DNA of 64,000 nt from Acidimicrobiaceae bacterium (GTDB lineage Bacteria > Actinomycetota > Acidimicrobiia > Acidimicrobiales > Aldehydirespiratoraceae). Position 1 is the first letter of the stretch. Each line of letters opens with the position of its first letter. The position numbers and the translations under genes are program-made. Location of the stretch: assembly GCA_009837445.1 (NCBI GenBank), contig VXTM01000042.1, forward strand, positions 10,155-74,154. The letters run 5' to 3'. Below the pieces are notes generated by a model, which was given only the letters and a program-made list of their open reading frames with translations, was not told the origin of the DNA and ran no database searches. Shown piece after piece: positions 24,360 to 32,350 of the stretch.

Positions 24360-25760
24360 TCAGGCGCTGGCGTCGATCAGATCCCAGAGCGCTTCGACAT
24401 GGGATCGGGCCGTCCACGTGGAGCCCACCGAGATGCGGGCGTAGCGCCTTCCGTCGGCGTCCGAGGCGGTGATGTAGAACCGCCCGTCGTCGTTGATGCG
24501 ATCGACCAGTTCATCGGTCGCCGCGTTGCCGTCGACATGTGCGAATGACACCAGCGCGAACGGCGTGGGCGCGATGGTGGCGAGCTTGCTGTGGGCGTCG
24601 ATGCGGTCGGCCAGTTCCCGGGCCCAGGCGACGTGGATGCGGATCATCCTGCGGAGGCCCGCCGCGCCGAAGCAGCGCAGCACGAACCACAGCTTCAGCG
24701 CCCGGAACGGCCGGCCGAGCGGGCCGTGCCAGTCGCGGTAGTCGATCACCCGGCCCGACTCGGACGCCTCGTTGCGCAGGTAGGGCGGCAGCACGCTTAG
24801 AGCCTCGATGAGCGGCCGGCGGTCGGCCACCCACATCACCGAGCAGTCGAGGTTGGTGGCCAGCCACTTGTGGGGGTTGAACGTGTAGCTGTCCACCACC
24901 TCCAGGCCGTCCTGGTGATGGCGGAACTCCTCACAGATCATGGCCGAGCCCGCGTAGGCCGCGTCGACATGGTGCCACATCTGCTCGGCCCGGGCGATCT
25001 CGCCGAAGCGCCGCACCGGATCGACGCCGGTGGTGCCGGTGGTGCCGACCGCCGAGCACACGAAGGCCGGGACGAGACCGGCCCGGCGGTCCTCGGCAAC
25101 CGTCGCGGCGAGCACGTCGGGTCTGGCCGCGAACTCGTGGTCGGTTGCCAGCAGCCTGATGTGCCCGAAGCCGGCCATGCGGGCGCCCTTCTCGATCGAG
25201 GAGTGGGCGTGACTCGACGTGTAGGCGACCATGTCCTTCGGGCCTGCTCCGCTACGCAGCAGGCACTGCTCGCGGGCCACCACCAGCGCGGTGTGCGTCG
25301 AGGCTGACGCGCCCGACTGCAGCACCCCTCCGCCCGCGCCGGTCGTCTTCCATTCCTGGGGCGCGCCGAGGAGGTCGACGAGCCAGTCGAGCACGTGGGA
25401 CTCGATCTCCGTCGCGGCCGGCGAGGTGGACCACAACATCCCCTGCACTCCCATGCCGGCCGCGGCCAGCTCGCCCAGGATCGCGGGCGGTGACGACTGG
25501 GCCGGGAAGTAGGCGAACCATCCCGGGTGCTGCCAGTGGGTCAGCCCCGGGGCTACCACCCGGTCGAGGTCGGCGAGGACGGCGTCGAAGGCCTCGGGGT
25601 CCTCCGGGGCGCGGCCGGGGAGCTTGGCCCGCACCTCGCCCGGCTGCACGGGCTCGCGCACCGGGCGGTCCTCCAGGCCGCCGAGGTAGTCGACGACCCA
25701 GTCGACGAGGGCGTAGGCGTTGCGCCTGAACGCCTCGAGGTCGAGCGGGTCCGGCTCCAA
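24360..25760 (-). CDS. PLP-dependent aromatic-L-amino-acid decarboxylase family protein
   Basis: This 466-residue group II decarboxylase should remove CO2 from an amino acid, most likely an aromatic one, to give an amine. The PLP lysine is K298 in NPHKW, and HVDAAYAGS holds the Asp that contacts the pyridine nitrogen. HWQHPGWFAYFP near residue 75 is the substrate-pocket signature of the aromatic decarboxylase group. I accept the TTG start at 25760 because AGGAGG lies 7 nt upstream and no better start fits the family N-terminus. It is the third gene of an SDR-LLM-decarboxylase operon. Exact substrate (DOPA, Phe, Tyr, Trp or other) is not determined. Confidence 0.88.
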   Translation of the reverse strand: MEPDPLDLEAFRRNAYALVDWVVDYLGGLEDRPVREPVQPGEVRAKLPGRAPEDPEAFDAVLADLDRVVAPGLTHWQHPGWFAYFPAQSSPPAILGELAAAGMGVQGMLWSTSPAATEIESHVLDWLVDLLGAPQEWKTTGAGGGVLQSGASASTHTALVVAREQCLLRSGAGPKDMVAYTSSHAHSSIEKGARMAGFGHIRLLATDHEFAARPDVLAATVAEDRRAGLVPAFVCSAVGTTGTTGVDPVRRFGEIARAEQMWHHVDAAYAGSAMICEEFRHHQDGLEVVDSYTFNPHKWLATNLDCSVMWVADRRPLIEALSVLPPYLRNEASESGRVIDYRDWHGPLGRPFRALKLWFVLRCFGAAGLRRMIRIHVAWARELADRIDAHSKLATIAPTPFALVSFAHVDGNAATDELVDRINDDGRFYITASDADGRRYARISVGSTWTARSHVEALWDLIDASA

Positions 25761-25780
25761 GACGCGACCTCCTAGTCGCC

Positions 25781-26716
25781 CTAGTCGCCCAGACGGGCGC
25801 AGTAGTCGACCATCCGCCGGCAGACGGCGGGCACCTCCCGGAGGTCGTCGGTGTATTGCGACGGCTTCATGCAGAACAGCGTGTAGCCCGCGGCCACCTG
25901 GTCGTCGATGGCGGCCATCGCCTCGTCGACGTCGGCCACGGCGTCGGGGGAGGCGAAGGTGGCCCGTGTGCCGCCCACCAGCTCGATCTCGGAGATGTCC
26001 CGCCCGACCTGGGCCAACCCTTCGGCCAGCTGGGCCAGATCGTCGGCAGTGGGCGCACCGAAGGGATGGAACCCGCTACCGAAGCGGGCCATCCTGCGGA
26101 TCAGAGCCGGGTGCATCCACTCGCCGCCGAACCACATGCGGGGCCCCTCCGGTCGCCAGGCCTTGGGCTCGCAGTACGCGTCGGCGAAGCTGAAGTACTG
26201 CCCCTCGAAGCTGGCGGGTGAGCCGGCCCAGAGCCGCGACATGGCCTCCAGGTGCTCGTCGAGGATGCGGCCCCGCTCCGCGAAGGGCACCCCGTGAGCC
26301 TCGTACTCGGCCCGCTGCCACGAGACGGTGGGCTGCACCACCAGCCGGCCCTCGCACAGCAGGTCGATGGTGGCGAGGTCCTTGGCGAGCAGGATCGGGT
26401 GCCGCAACACCGGGATGATGGCGCCGGCCACCACCCGGACCCGGCTGGTGGCCGCGGCCACCGCGGCCAGGGTGGCCACCGAGCTGGGCCACGGTGTCAT
26501 CGGGTCCTGGTTGCCGATGGCGGCGTACATCCGGGGATTGCTCATCAGCCCACCGGAGGCGGCGTCGGGGCCGAGCATGGTCTGCTCGCTGATCATCACC
26601 GCGTCGAAGCCGCTGTCCTCGGCCATGCGAGCCAGCTCGACCAGCCCCCGCATGTCGCGGGGGTCGAGCATCGTGTGGTTCTCGGTGAGGATCATCAACA
26701 TCCGTGGCGGCGCCAC
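25781..26716 (-). CDS. LLM-class flavin- or F420-dependent oxidoreductase (paralogue 1)
   Basis: This 311-residue luciferase-like (alpha/beta barrel) protein starts with MLMILTENHT and has QGRLVVQPTVSW-like and WFGGEWMHPALIRR segments typical of the family. LLM enzymes act as two-component monooxygenases with FMNH2 or as F420-dependent dehydrogenases, and sequence alone does not tell which. The GTG at 26716 lies one base after the SDR stop (TGACGTG), so it is translationally coupled. A close paralogue lies at 31.2-32.2 kb on the other side of the divergent operon. Confidence 0.85.
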   Translation of the reverse strand: MAPPRMLMILTENHTMLDPRDMRGLVELARMAEDSGFDAVMISEQTMLGPDAASGGLMSNPRMYAAIGNQDPMTPWPSSVATLAAVAAATSRVRVVAGAIIPVLRHPILLAKDLATIDLLCEGRLVVQPTVSWQRAEYEAHGVPFAERGRILDEHLEAMSRLWAGSPASFEGQYFSFADAYCEPKAWRPEGPRMWFGGEWMHPALIRRMARFGSGFHPFGAPTADDLAQLAEGLAQVGRDISEIELVGGTRATFASPDAVADVDEAMAAIDDQVAAGYTLFCMKPSQYTDDLREVPAVCRRMVDYCARLGD

Positions 26717-26717
26717 G

Positions 26718-27476
26718 TCAGCGCTCCAGCATGTCGAAGGGGCCCAGCGCAACCGCGCCGCCGTCGAGCCGGAACGACACTCCGGTCGCGAAGCGTCCCG
26801 CCGGGGCCACCAGGTAGTGCACGAGGGCCGCGATCTCGTCGGGCTTCCCGGCCCGGCCCGCGATGTTCACGGAGACGCCGGCCGCGTCGAGCTCGCGGAT
26901 GGCATCGGCGGCCATCGGCGTGTCGACGATGCCCGGATCGACCTGCGTGACCCTGATGCCGTCGGCCCGCCACTCCTTGGCCAGCGCCACCGTGACCGCG
27001 GCCAGCCCGGCCTTGGTCGCCCCGTACACGGCGGCTCCCGCGGAGGGCCGCACCGCGTCGACGGAGCCGATCATCACGACGGCCGAGTCGTCGCCGGCGG
27101 CTAGGTGGGGGTGGGCCAGCTGGCAGAGCCGCAGCGGCGCCCACAGGTTGAGCCCGACCAGCCCGTCGAAGTACCGGCGGTCCATCTCACCGAGGGGGAG
27201 CCAGTCGCCCCGGCCGGCGTTGTTGACCAGGATGTCGAGCCCGCCCAGCTCAGCGACCGCGCCGTCGATCACCCCGTCGACGGCCCCGGCGTCGCTGAGA
27301 TCGGCCGCGAGGGGGCGCACCGAGCCGCCCGCCTCGGGAACCCGTCCCGACCTAGACACCGCCACCACGCTGGCGCCGGCACCGGCGAGGCGGGATGCGA
27401 TTGCGGCCCCGATGCCGGCCGACGCACCGGTGACCACTGCACGCCTGCCGGTCAGGTCGAAAGCCGCATCAGGCAC
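26718..27476 (-). CDS. SDR-family oxidoreductase in the decarboxylase operon
   Basis: This 252-residue short-chain dehydrogenase has GASAGIG cofactor binding, NNAGRGD, an active-site Ser and YGATKAG as the YxxxK pair, and ends with a GVSFRLDGG motif. It is the first gene of the SDR-LLM-decarboxylase operon. I chose the GTG at 27476 because a TATCGT -10 element ends 6 nt upstream, giving a leaderless start. An in-frame TTG at 27524 would lie inside the shared operator and is less likely. A role in oxidising or reducing a pathway intermediate is inference. Confidence 0.87.
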   Translation of the reverse strand: MPDAAFDLTGRRAVVTGASAGIGAAIASRLAGAGASVVAVSRSGRVPEAGGSVRPLAADLSDAGAVDGVIDGAVAELGGLDILVNNAGRGDWLPLGEMDRRYFDGLVGLNLWAPLRLCQLAHPHLAAGDDSAVVMIGSVDAVRPSAGAAVYGATKAGLAAVTVALAKEWRADGIRVTQVDPGIVDTPMAADAIRELDAAGVSVNIAGRAGKPDEIAALVHYLVAPAGRFATGVSFRLDGGAVALGPFDMLER

Positions 27477-27482
27477 CTCGAC

Positions 27483-27488
27483 ACGATA
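27483..27488 (-). promoter_or_regulatory. -10 element of the SDR-LLM-decarboxylase operon
   Basis: TATCGT on the minus strand ends 6 nt before the GTG at 27476. It lies 21 bp downstream of the palindrome at 27510-27529, so the palindrome would overlap the -35 region of this promoter. Confidence 0.5.
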
Positions 27489-27509
27489 ATCACCCGGGCG
27501 GAGGTCTTG

Positions 27510-27529
27510 ATCGTTCGGTCCCAAACGAT
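27510..27529. promoter_or_regulatory. Candidate MarR operator between two divergent catabolic operons
   Basis: ATCGTTCGGTCCCAAACGAT is an imperfect 20-bp palindrome with the same core as the marR/livK site. It directly abuts the -10 of the rightward operon and sits near the -35 of the leftward operon, so one bound dimer could control both. Confidence 0.65.
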
Positions 27530-27535
27530 TAGGCT
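27530..27535 (+). promoter_or_regulatory. -10 element of the rightward catabolic operon
   Basis: TAGGCT directly follows the operator and ends 6 nt before the GTG at 27542, which suggests a leaderless message. Confidence 0.55.
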
Positions 27536-27541
27536 CGTGGG

Positions 27542-28357
27542 GTGGCCGAGCTCCAGGGCTTCATGTATCCGCGGACGCCGTCCGGGGTCGCCGGGATCGT
27601 GCCCGCTCCCCCCTGGCACTACTCGGGCGACATGCTCACCGTTGAGTTCCGCACCGATCCGGACCGGGTGGCCGAACTCCTTCCCGACCCCCTGGAGCCG
27701 GCCCCAGACGATCCCGGCGCGGTGGCCCTGGTCTGGGCCGAGTGGCAGAGCTGCAGCGACACCTTCGACGAGCTGCTCGACCCGGTGAGGGCCCAGTACC
27801 GGGAGGTCTTCGCGGTGGTGCGTTGCCGGTTCCGGGGCGAGACCTACAGCCGGGCGGCCTACATCTGGGTGGACAAGGACTTCGCCATGGCCCGGGGACA
27901 CTTCCAGGGCTACCCCAAGAAGATGAGCGAGATAGCCATGACCCGACCGGTGACGGTGGGCCGGGCCGGACCCCGGCTGGAGCCGGGTGGCCGCTTCGGG
28001 GCCACGCTGAGCACTTGGGGCCGGCGCATTGCCGAGGCCCGCTTCACCATCACCGGCACCGCCGACGCGCCCGGCTTCGTGAACGGCCATCCGATGCTGC
28101 ACAGCCGCCAGATGCCCGCCATGGAGGCCGACGGGAGCGACTCGCTCGACGAGCTGGTCACCATGAGGGGCTACGACGCCGACCTCGGCCCGGTGTACTC
28201 GGGCGACGCCGAGCTGGTGCTGCCTGCCTGTCCCACCGAGGAGCTGCACCAGTTGCAGCCGGTCGAGATGATCGGCGGCTACTACCGCCAGGTCGGCATG
28301 TCCATGGCCTCGGGCACCACTCTGTGGGCTGCCCCCAACCCCAAGGCCGACCCGTGA
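27542..28357 (+). CDS. Acetoacetate decarboxylase-like protein
   Basis: This 271-residue protein belongs to the acetoacetate decarboxylase-like superfamily. GHFQGYPKKMSEI (about residues 120-132) contains the Lys pair in which one Lys forms the Schiff base and its neighbour lowers its pKa in the true decarboxylase. Members also act as cyclases, aldolases or hydratases on other keto acids, so the reaction here is open. It is the first gene of an operon with a P450, an extradiol dioxygenase and a class I amidotransferase, all with overlapping stops and starts. The GTG at 27542 is probably the first base of the message. Confidence 0.82.
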   Translation: MAELQGFMYPRTPSGVAGIVPAPPWHYSGDMLTVEFRTDPDRVAELLPDPLEPAPDDPGAVALVWAEWQSCSDTFDELLDPVRAQYREVFAVVRCRFRGETYSRAAYIWVDKDFAMARGHFQGYPKKMSEIAMTRPVTVGRAGPRLEPGGRFGATLSTWGRRIAEARFTITGTADAPGFVNGHPMLHSRQMPAMEADGSDSLDELVTMRGYDADLGPVYSGDAELVLPACPTEELHQLQPVEMIGGYYRQVGMSMASGTTLWAAPNPKADP

Positions 28358-29634
28358 GCACGCTCACAGCCAGGTACGTAGACGGATACCTCGACGACCA
28401 CGGCGACGACGACGCCGACCTAGCGTCGCACGACTCGTTCACGTCGGGCGTGCCCCACGCCACCTTCACCCGCCTGCGCCTCCAGGACCCGGTGCACTGG
28501 ACCCCCGAGAGCGAGGGCTCCGGCTTCTGGTCGATCACCCGCTACCGCGACGCACTGGCCGTCAGCCGCGACGTGGAGACCTTCACCTCCTCCCGGGGCA
28601 TCCGCCTCGAGGAGATGGACGACGACGAGCTCGAGGCCCGCCGCACCATGATGGAGCTCGACCCGCCCGAGCACACCCGGCTGCGCCGGCTCGTCAACCG
28701 GGGGTTCACCCGCCGCACCGTCGAGTCCTATGAGGACGCCATCCGGGCGCTGGCAGCCGAGGTGCTCGACGAGGCGCTGACCTCGGACGCCTTCGACTTC
28801 GTCACCAAGGTGGCCGCCAGGCTGCCGATGCGGATGCTGGGGCGCCTGCTGGGCACCAGTGACGAGGACGGCCACCAGCTGGTGGAGTGGGGCGACGCCT
28901 TCCTGGGCAACAGCGACCCCGAGTTCACCACCCACGTCGTGGACACGGCCGACACCGAGGAGTTCCGGCTGATGCCGTTCCGCAGCCCGGCCGCGGCCGA
29001 GGTGTTCGAGTACGCCGAGCACCAGGCGGCCGAGCGCCGGGCCTGCCCCCGCGACGACGTGATCACCCAGCTGCTGGCCCCCACCCGCGACGGTGAGCCG
29101 CTGACCGACCTGGAGTTCAAGAACTTCTTCCTGCTCCTGATCGCGGCCGGCAACGACACCACCCGCTACACCATGACCCACGGGCTGCGCACGATGATGC
29201 ACCATCCCGAGCTGTGGCGGGCCTGGCGGGCCGACCCGTCACTCACCGCGACCGCGGTGGAGGAGGTGCTGCGCACCAGCGCGGTGACCATGCACTTCCG
29301 CCGCACCGCCACCCGGGCCGTCAACGTGGGCGGAAAGGAAATCGCACCCGGGGACAAGGTGGTGATGTGGTTCTGCTCGGCCAATCACGACGGCGACGGC
29401 TTCCCTAACCCCTGGCGCTTCGACTTGGCCCGGGAGCCCAACGACCACATGGCTTTCGGGCGCAACGGCCCCCATCTTTGCCTGGGCGCCTGGCTGGCCC
29501 GCATGGAGGCCCGGCTGGTGTACGAGGAGCTGATGAAACGGGTGGACCGCCTCGAGCCCGACGGCGAGCCCGAGTACCTGCGCTCCAACTTCATCGCCGG
29601 CATCAAGCACCTTCCCGTGCGGGTCGTGGCCTGA
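28354..29634 (+). CDS. Cytochrome P450 (operon member)
   Basis: This 426-residue soluble bacterial P450 has the I-helix AAGNDTTR, the EEVLR (ExxR) motif and the heme-binding FGRNGPHLCLG with the axial ligand C376. It should use electrons from a ferredoxin or reductase, and none is encoded nearby. The reaction is probably a hydroxylation or dealkylation of the pathway substrate. The GTG at 28354 overlaps the preceding stop as GTGA, and its own stop overlaps the next start as TGATG. It resembles the P450 at 50.2-51.6 kb in overall layout, including the ending YLRSNFI then KHLPV. Confidence 0.93.
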   Translation: MSTLTARYVDGYLDDHGDDDADLASHDSFTSGVPHATFTRLRLQDPVHWTPESEGSGFWSITRYRDALAVSRDVETFTSSRGIRLEEMDDDELEARRTMMELDPPEHTRLRRLVNRGFTRRTVESYEDAIRALAAEVLDEALTSDAFDFVTKVAARLPMRMLGRLLGTSDEDGHQLVEWGDAFLGNSDPEFTTHVVDTADTEEFRLMPFRSPAAAEVFEYAEHQAAERRACPRDDVITQLLAPTRDGEPLTDLEFKNFFLLLIAAGNDTTRYTMTHGLRTMMHHPELWRAWRADPSLTATAVEEVLRTSAVTMHFRRTATRAVNVGGKEIAPGDKVVMWFCSANHDGDGFPNPWRFDLAREPNDHMAFGRNGPHLCLGAWLARMEARLVYEELMKRVDRLEPDGEPEYLRSNFIAGIKHLPVRVVA

Positions 29635-30494
29635 TGGGGTCGATGGTGGGCGCCGCGCTGGTGTCGCACGTGCCGCCGCTGGTGATGCCCGAGCACGAGC
29701 GCCGGGCCCTGAACGGCGGCGAGGACACCTCCCTGTTCGCGGGTCTGCACGCGCTGCGGGCCGAGCGGCTCGCCCCGGTGGCGGCCGACACCGTGGTGGT
29801 GGTCGACACCCACTGGTTCACCACCATCGAGCATGTCGTCTCCGCCCACGAGCGTCGCAAGGGCCTGTACACCTCCGATGAGCTGCCCCGGGGCATGAGT
29901 GCCATGCCCTACGACATGCCGGGCGACCCGGAGCTGGCCCATGCCTTCGCGGCTGCGGCGGAAGGCCGCGACGACACCTGGGTGACCGCCATCGACGACC
30001 CCCACCTGCCGGTGCACTACCCCACCGTCAACCTGCTCGGCTTCCTGCAGGGCGCCGAGCGCTGGATCTCAATGGGCGTGTGCCAGACCGCCGAGGCCGC
30101 CGACTTCCTGCTGGCCGGCGAGCTGCTGGCCGCCGCCGTGGCCGGACTGGACCGCCGGGTGGTGATCCTGGCCAGCGGCGGGCTCAGCCACCGGTTCTGG
30201 CCGCTGCGCCAGTTCCGCGACCACGAGGGCGCCGACCCCGACCTCCACGTCCGCACCCCGGAGGCCGCCGCCGCCGACCGCAAGGTGCTGGCCTGGATGG
30301 CTGAAGGCAACCACGCGGCAATCATCGACTTCCTGCCCGAGTACTCCGGCCACGCCCCCGAGGGCTACTTCGGGCACTACCTGATCATGGTGGGTGCGCT
30401 GGGGGGAGCGGCCTGCACCGCCAAGGGCACCCAGTTCGGCCAGTACGAGTCGGTGTCGGGAACCGGCCAGGCCCACGTATGGTTCGACCTGTGA
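29634..30494 (+). CDS. Class III extradiol ring-cleavage dioxygenase-like protein (LigB/HpaD fold)
   Basis: This 286-residue protein has the LigB-type fold. The N-terminal ALVSHVPP histidine and the VVVDTHWF histidine are the expected Fe(II) ligands, and ASGGLSHRFWP and the EGYFGHYLIMVGAL segment complete the family pattern. Such enzymes open catechol-type rings next to the hydroxyls (for example homoprotocatechuate 2,3-dioxygenase). With the HpaG/HpaE-like genes at 16-18 kb this suggests a meta-cleavage route. The ATG at 29634 overlaps the P450 stop by one base. The ring substrate is inferred only as a catechol derivative. Confidence 0.85.
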   Translation: MGSMVGAALVSHVPPLVMPEHERRALNGGEDTSLFAGLHALRAERLAPVAADTVVVVDTHWFTTIEHVVSAHERRKGLYTSDELPRGMSAMPYDMPGDPELAHAFAAAAEGRDDTWVTAIDDPHLPVHYPTVNLLGFLQGAERWISMGVCQTAEAADFLLAGELLAAAVAGLDRRVVILASGGLSHRFWPLRQFRDHEGADPDLHVRTPEAAAADRKVLAWMAEGNHAAIIDFLPEYSGHAPEGYFGHYLIMVGALGGAACTAKGTQFGQYESVSGTGQAHVWFDL

Positions 30495-31219
30495 ATCGAT
30501 CCCGGCAGGCGCTAGTGCTCGCACACGAGCCGCTGGGCACCAGCGGGCTGGTGGGCGAGCGGCTGGCGCAGCGCGGCTACGACGTGCACGAGCACGTGGT
30601 GACCGCCGACCTGGACCGTCCCAACGACGCCGCGCCCTTCCCCGACCTCGCCGACTACGACATGTTGGTGCCGATGGGCTCGGTCCGCTCGCTCACCAAC
30701 ACCGGAGAGATCGACACATGGATCTTCGAGGAGCTCAACATGGTGCGAGCCGCCCACGCCCGGGGTACGCCGATGCTCGGCGTGTGCTTCGGGGGGCAGC
30801 TGCTGGCGGCAGCCCTCGGCGGTTCTGTCGAGCAGGCGCCGGAGCCGGAGATCGGCTGGTACGAGATCCATGAGCCCGACGGCTCGCTCAACGGGGCGCA
30901 CAACCCGCTCGGACCCGGACCGTGGTTCCAGTGGCACCACGACCGGTTCACCCCGCCGCCGGAAGCCGAGGTGCTGGCGGTCAACGAGAACGCCGTGCAG
31001 CTGTTCCGGTTGGGCCGCTGCGTCGGCACCCAGTTCCACCCCGAGGTGACCTACGACCACGTCAAGAGCTTCCTGACGGGAGCCGACGACGAGTACCTGG
31101 CCGCGCACGGGCTGAACCGGCAGACACTCCTCGAGGGCATCCGCCATCACGAGGACCGCAACTCCCGCCAGTGCACGGCCTTGGTCGACTGGTTCCTCGA
31201 CGAGGTGGCTACGTCTTGA
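30491..31219 (+). CDS. Class I glutamine amidotransferase-like protein
   Basis: This 242-residue protein has the class I GATase triad: C99 in GVCFGGQ and H183/E185 in GTQFHPEV. In GMP-synthase-like or gamma-glutamyl hydrolase-like members this domain either supplies ammonia from glutamine or cleaves gamma-glutamyl bonds. It stands alone, without a fused synthetase. In aniline-type pathways a stand-alone class I GATase accompanies a glutamine-synthetase-like enzyme, and such an enzyme is encoded at 37-38.3 kb. The GTG at 30491 overlaps the dioxygenase stop as GTGA. It is the last gene of the operon and converges on the next LLM gene. Confidence 0.82.
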   Translation: MNRSRQALVLAHEPLGTSGLVGERLAQRGYDVHEHVVTADLDRPNDAAPFPDLADYDMLVPMGSVRSLTNTGEIDTWIFEELNMVRAAHARGTPMLGVCFGGQLLAAALGGSVEQAPEPEIGWYEIHEPDGSLNGAHNPLGPGPWFQWHHDRFTPPPEAEVLAVNENAVQLFRLGRCVGTQFHPEVTYDHVKSFLTGADDEYLAAHGLNRQTLLEGIRHHEDRNSRQCTALVDWFLDEVATS

Positions 31220-31232
31220 GACGGAGGGTCGG

Positions 31233-32192
31233 CTAGCGGGCTGCCGGCACTTCTAAGCGGCGGGCCTGGGACACGATGTGCTCGCATAGGGCCCGGACCT
31301 CGGCCGGGTCGTCGGTGTGCTGTGACGGCTTGACGCAGAACGTGGTGAAGCCGGCCTCGATCTGGTCGCCGAAGCCGGCCATGGCGGCGTCGATGTCGGC
31401 GGTGTCGTCAGAGCCGGCGAAGACGGCCCGGGTGCCGCCCACCATCTCGATCCCGTCCGGGTCCCGGCCCGCAGCGGCCAGCCCGGCCCGCAGCGTGGCG
31501 AGGTCGGTGCCGCTGGCCGCGCCGAACGGGTGGAAGCCGTCGCCGTAGCGGACGAGCCGGCGCAGCAGCGCCGGGTGCATGGACTGGCCGCCGAACCACA
31601 TCCGGGGCCGGGCCGGATCGGTTCGCCACGGCTTGGGCACGCAATACACGTCCTCGAAGGCAAAGCGCGGTCCGGGGTGCGATGCCGGGGTGTGCTCCCA
31701 CAGCGCCGACATGGCCTCGAGCTGCTCGTCGAGGATGGCGCCCCGCTCGGCGAAGGGCACGCCGAGGGCGTCGTACTCGTCGCGGTGCCACGACACGGTC
31801 GGCTGCACCACCAGCCGACCCTGGCTGAGCCGGTCGAGGGTGGCCAGCTCCTTGGCCAGCAGCACCGGATGGCGCAACGGCGCGATCACCGCGCCCATCA
31901 CCAGCCGCACCCGCCGGGTGGCCGCGGCCACCGCGGCCAGCAGCACGTTGGAGCTCGGCCAGCAGGTGGCCGGATCCTGGTTGCCGGGGGCCGCGTATTC
32001 CCTGAGGTTGCGGGGCCGGCCGAGCGCGCCGGCGGCCGGACCGAGGACGATGTGCTCGCTGGCCATCACGGCGTCGAAGCCGGCCTCCTCGGCGTCGGTG
32101 GCCAGGCGGACCAGCCCGACCAGGTCGTCGGGATCGACCAGCGTGTGGTTCTCGGTGAGGATCAGCAGCAGCCGGGGCCGCACCTCGATCAT
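31233..32192 (-). CDS. LLM-class flavin- or F420-dependent oxidoreductase (paralogue 2)
   Basis: This 319-residue luciferase-like protein is a clear paralogue of the enzyme at 25.8 kb. Both share LILTENHT near the start, GFDAVM, RHPxLLAK, GRLVVQPTVSW and the MWFGG segment. The ATG at 32192 has AGAGAGG 6 nt upstream. It lies just beyond the 3' end of the P450 operon, on the opposite strand, and has its own promoter region in the 158 bp up to the next gene. The cofactor (FMNH2 or F420) and substrate are not shown by the sequence. Confidence 0.86.
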   Translation of the reverse strand: MIEVRPRLLLILTENHTLVDPDDLVGLVRLATDAEEAGFDAVMASEHIVLGPAAGALGRPRNLREYAAPGNQDPATCWPSSNVLLAAVAAATRRVRLVMGAVIAPLRHPVLLAKELATLDRLSQGRLVVQPTVSWHRDEYDALGVPFAERGAILDEQLEAMSALWEHTPASHPGPRFAFEDVYCVPKPWRTDPARPRMWFGGQSMHPALLRRLVRYGDGFHPFGAASGTDLATLRAGLAAAGRDPDGIEMVGGTRAVFAGSDDTADIDAAMAGFGDQIEAGFTTFCVKPSQHTDDPAEVRALCEHIVSQARRLEVPAAR

Positions 32193-32350
32193 TGGTCGCC
32201 TCTCTGGTCGTAGCGGAACGAAGCGCCTTCGACTCCAGAAGTTACCGCGAGCAAGGACTCCAGCCGCACCGGGCCGGCGTCGCCCTGGCCGGCGGCGCGA
32301 TGCTGGCCGCACACGTCTCCTCCGGGTATGCCGGGGCGGCTCAGGAGCCG

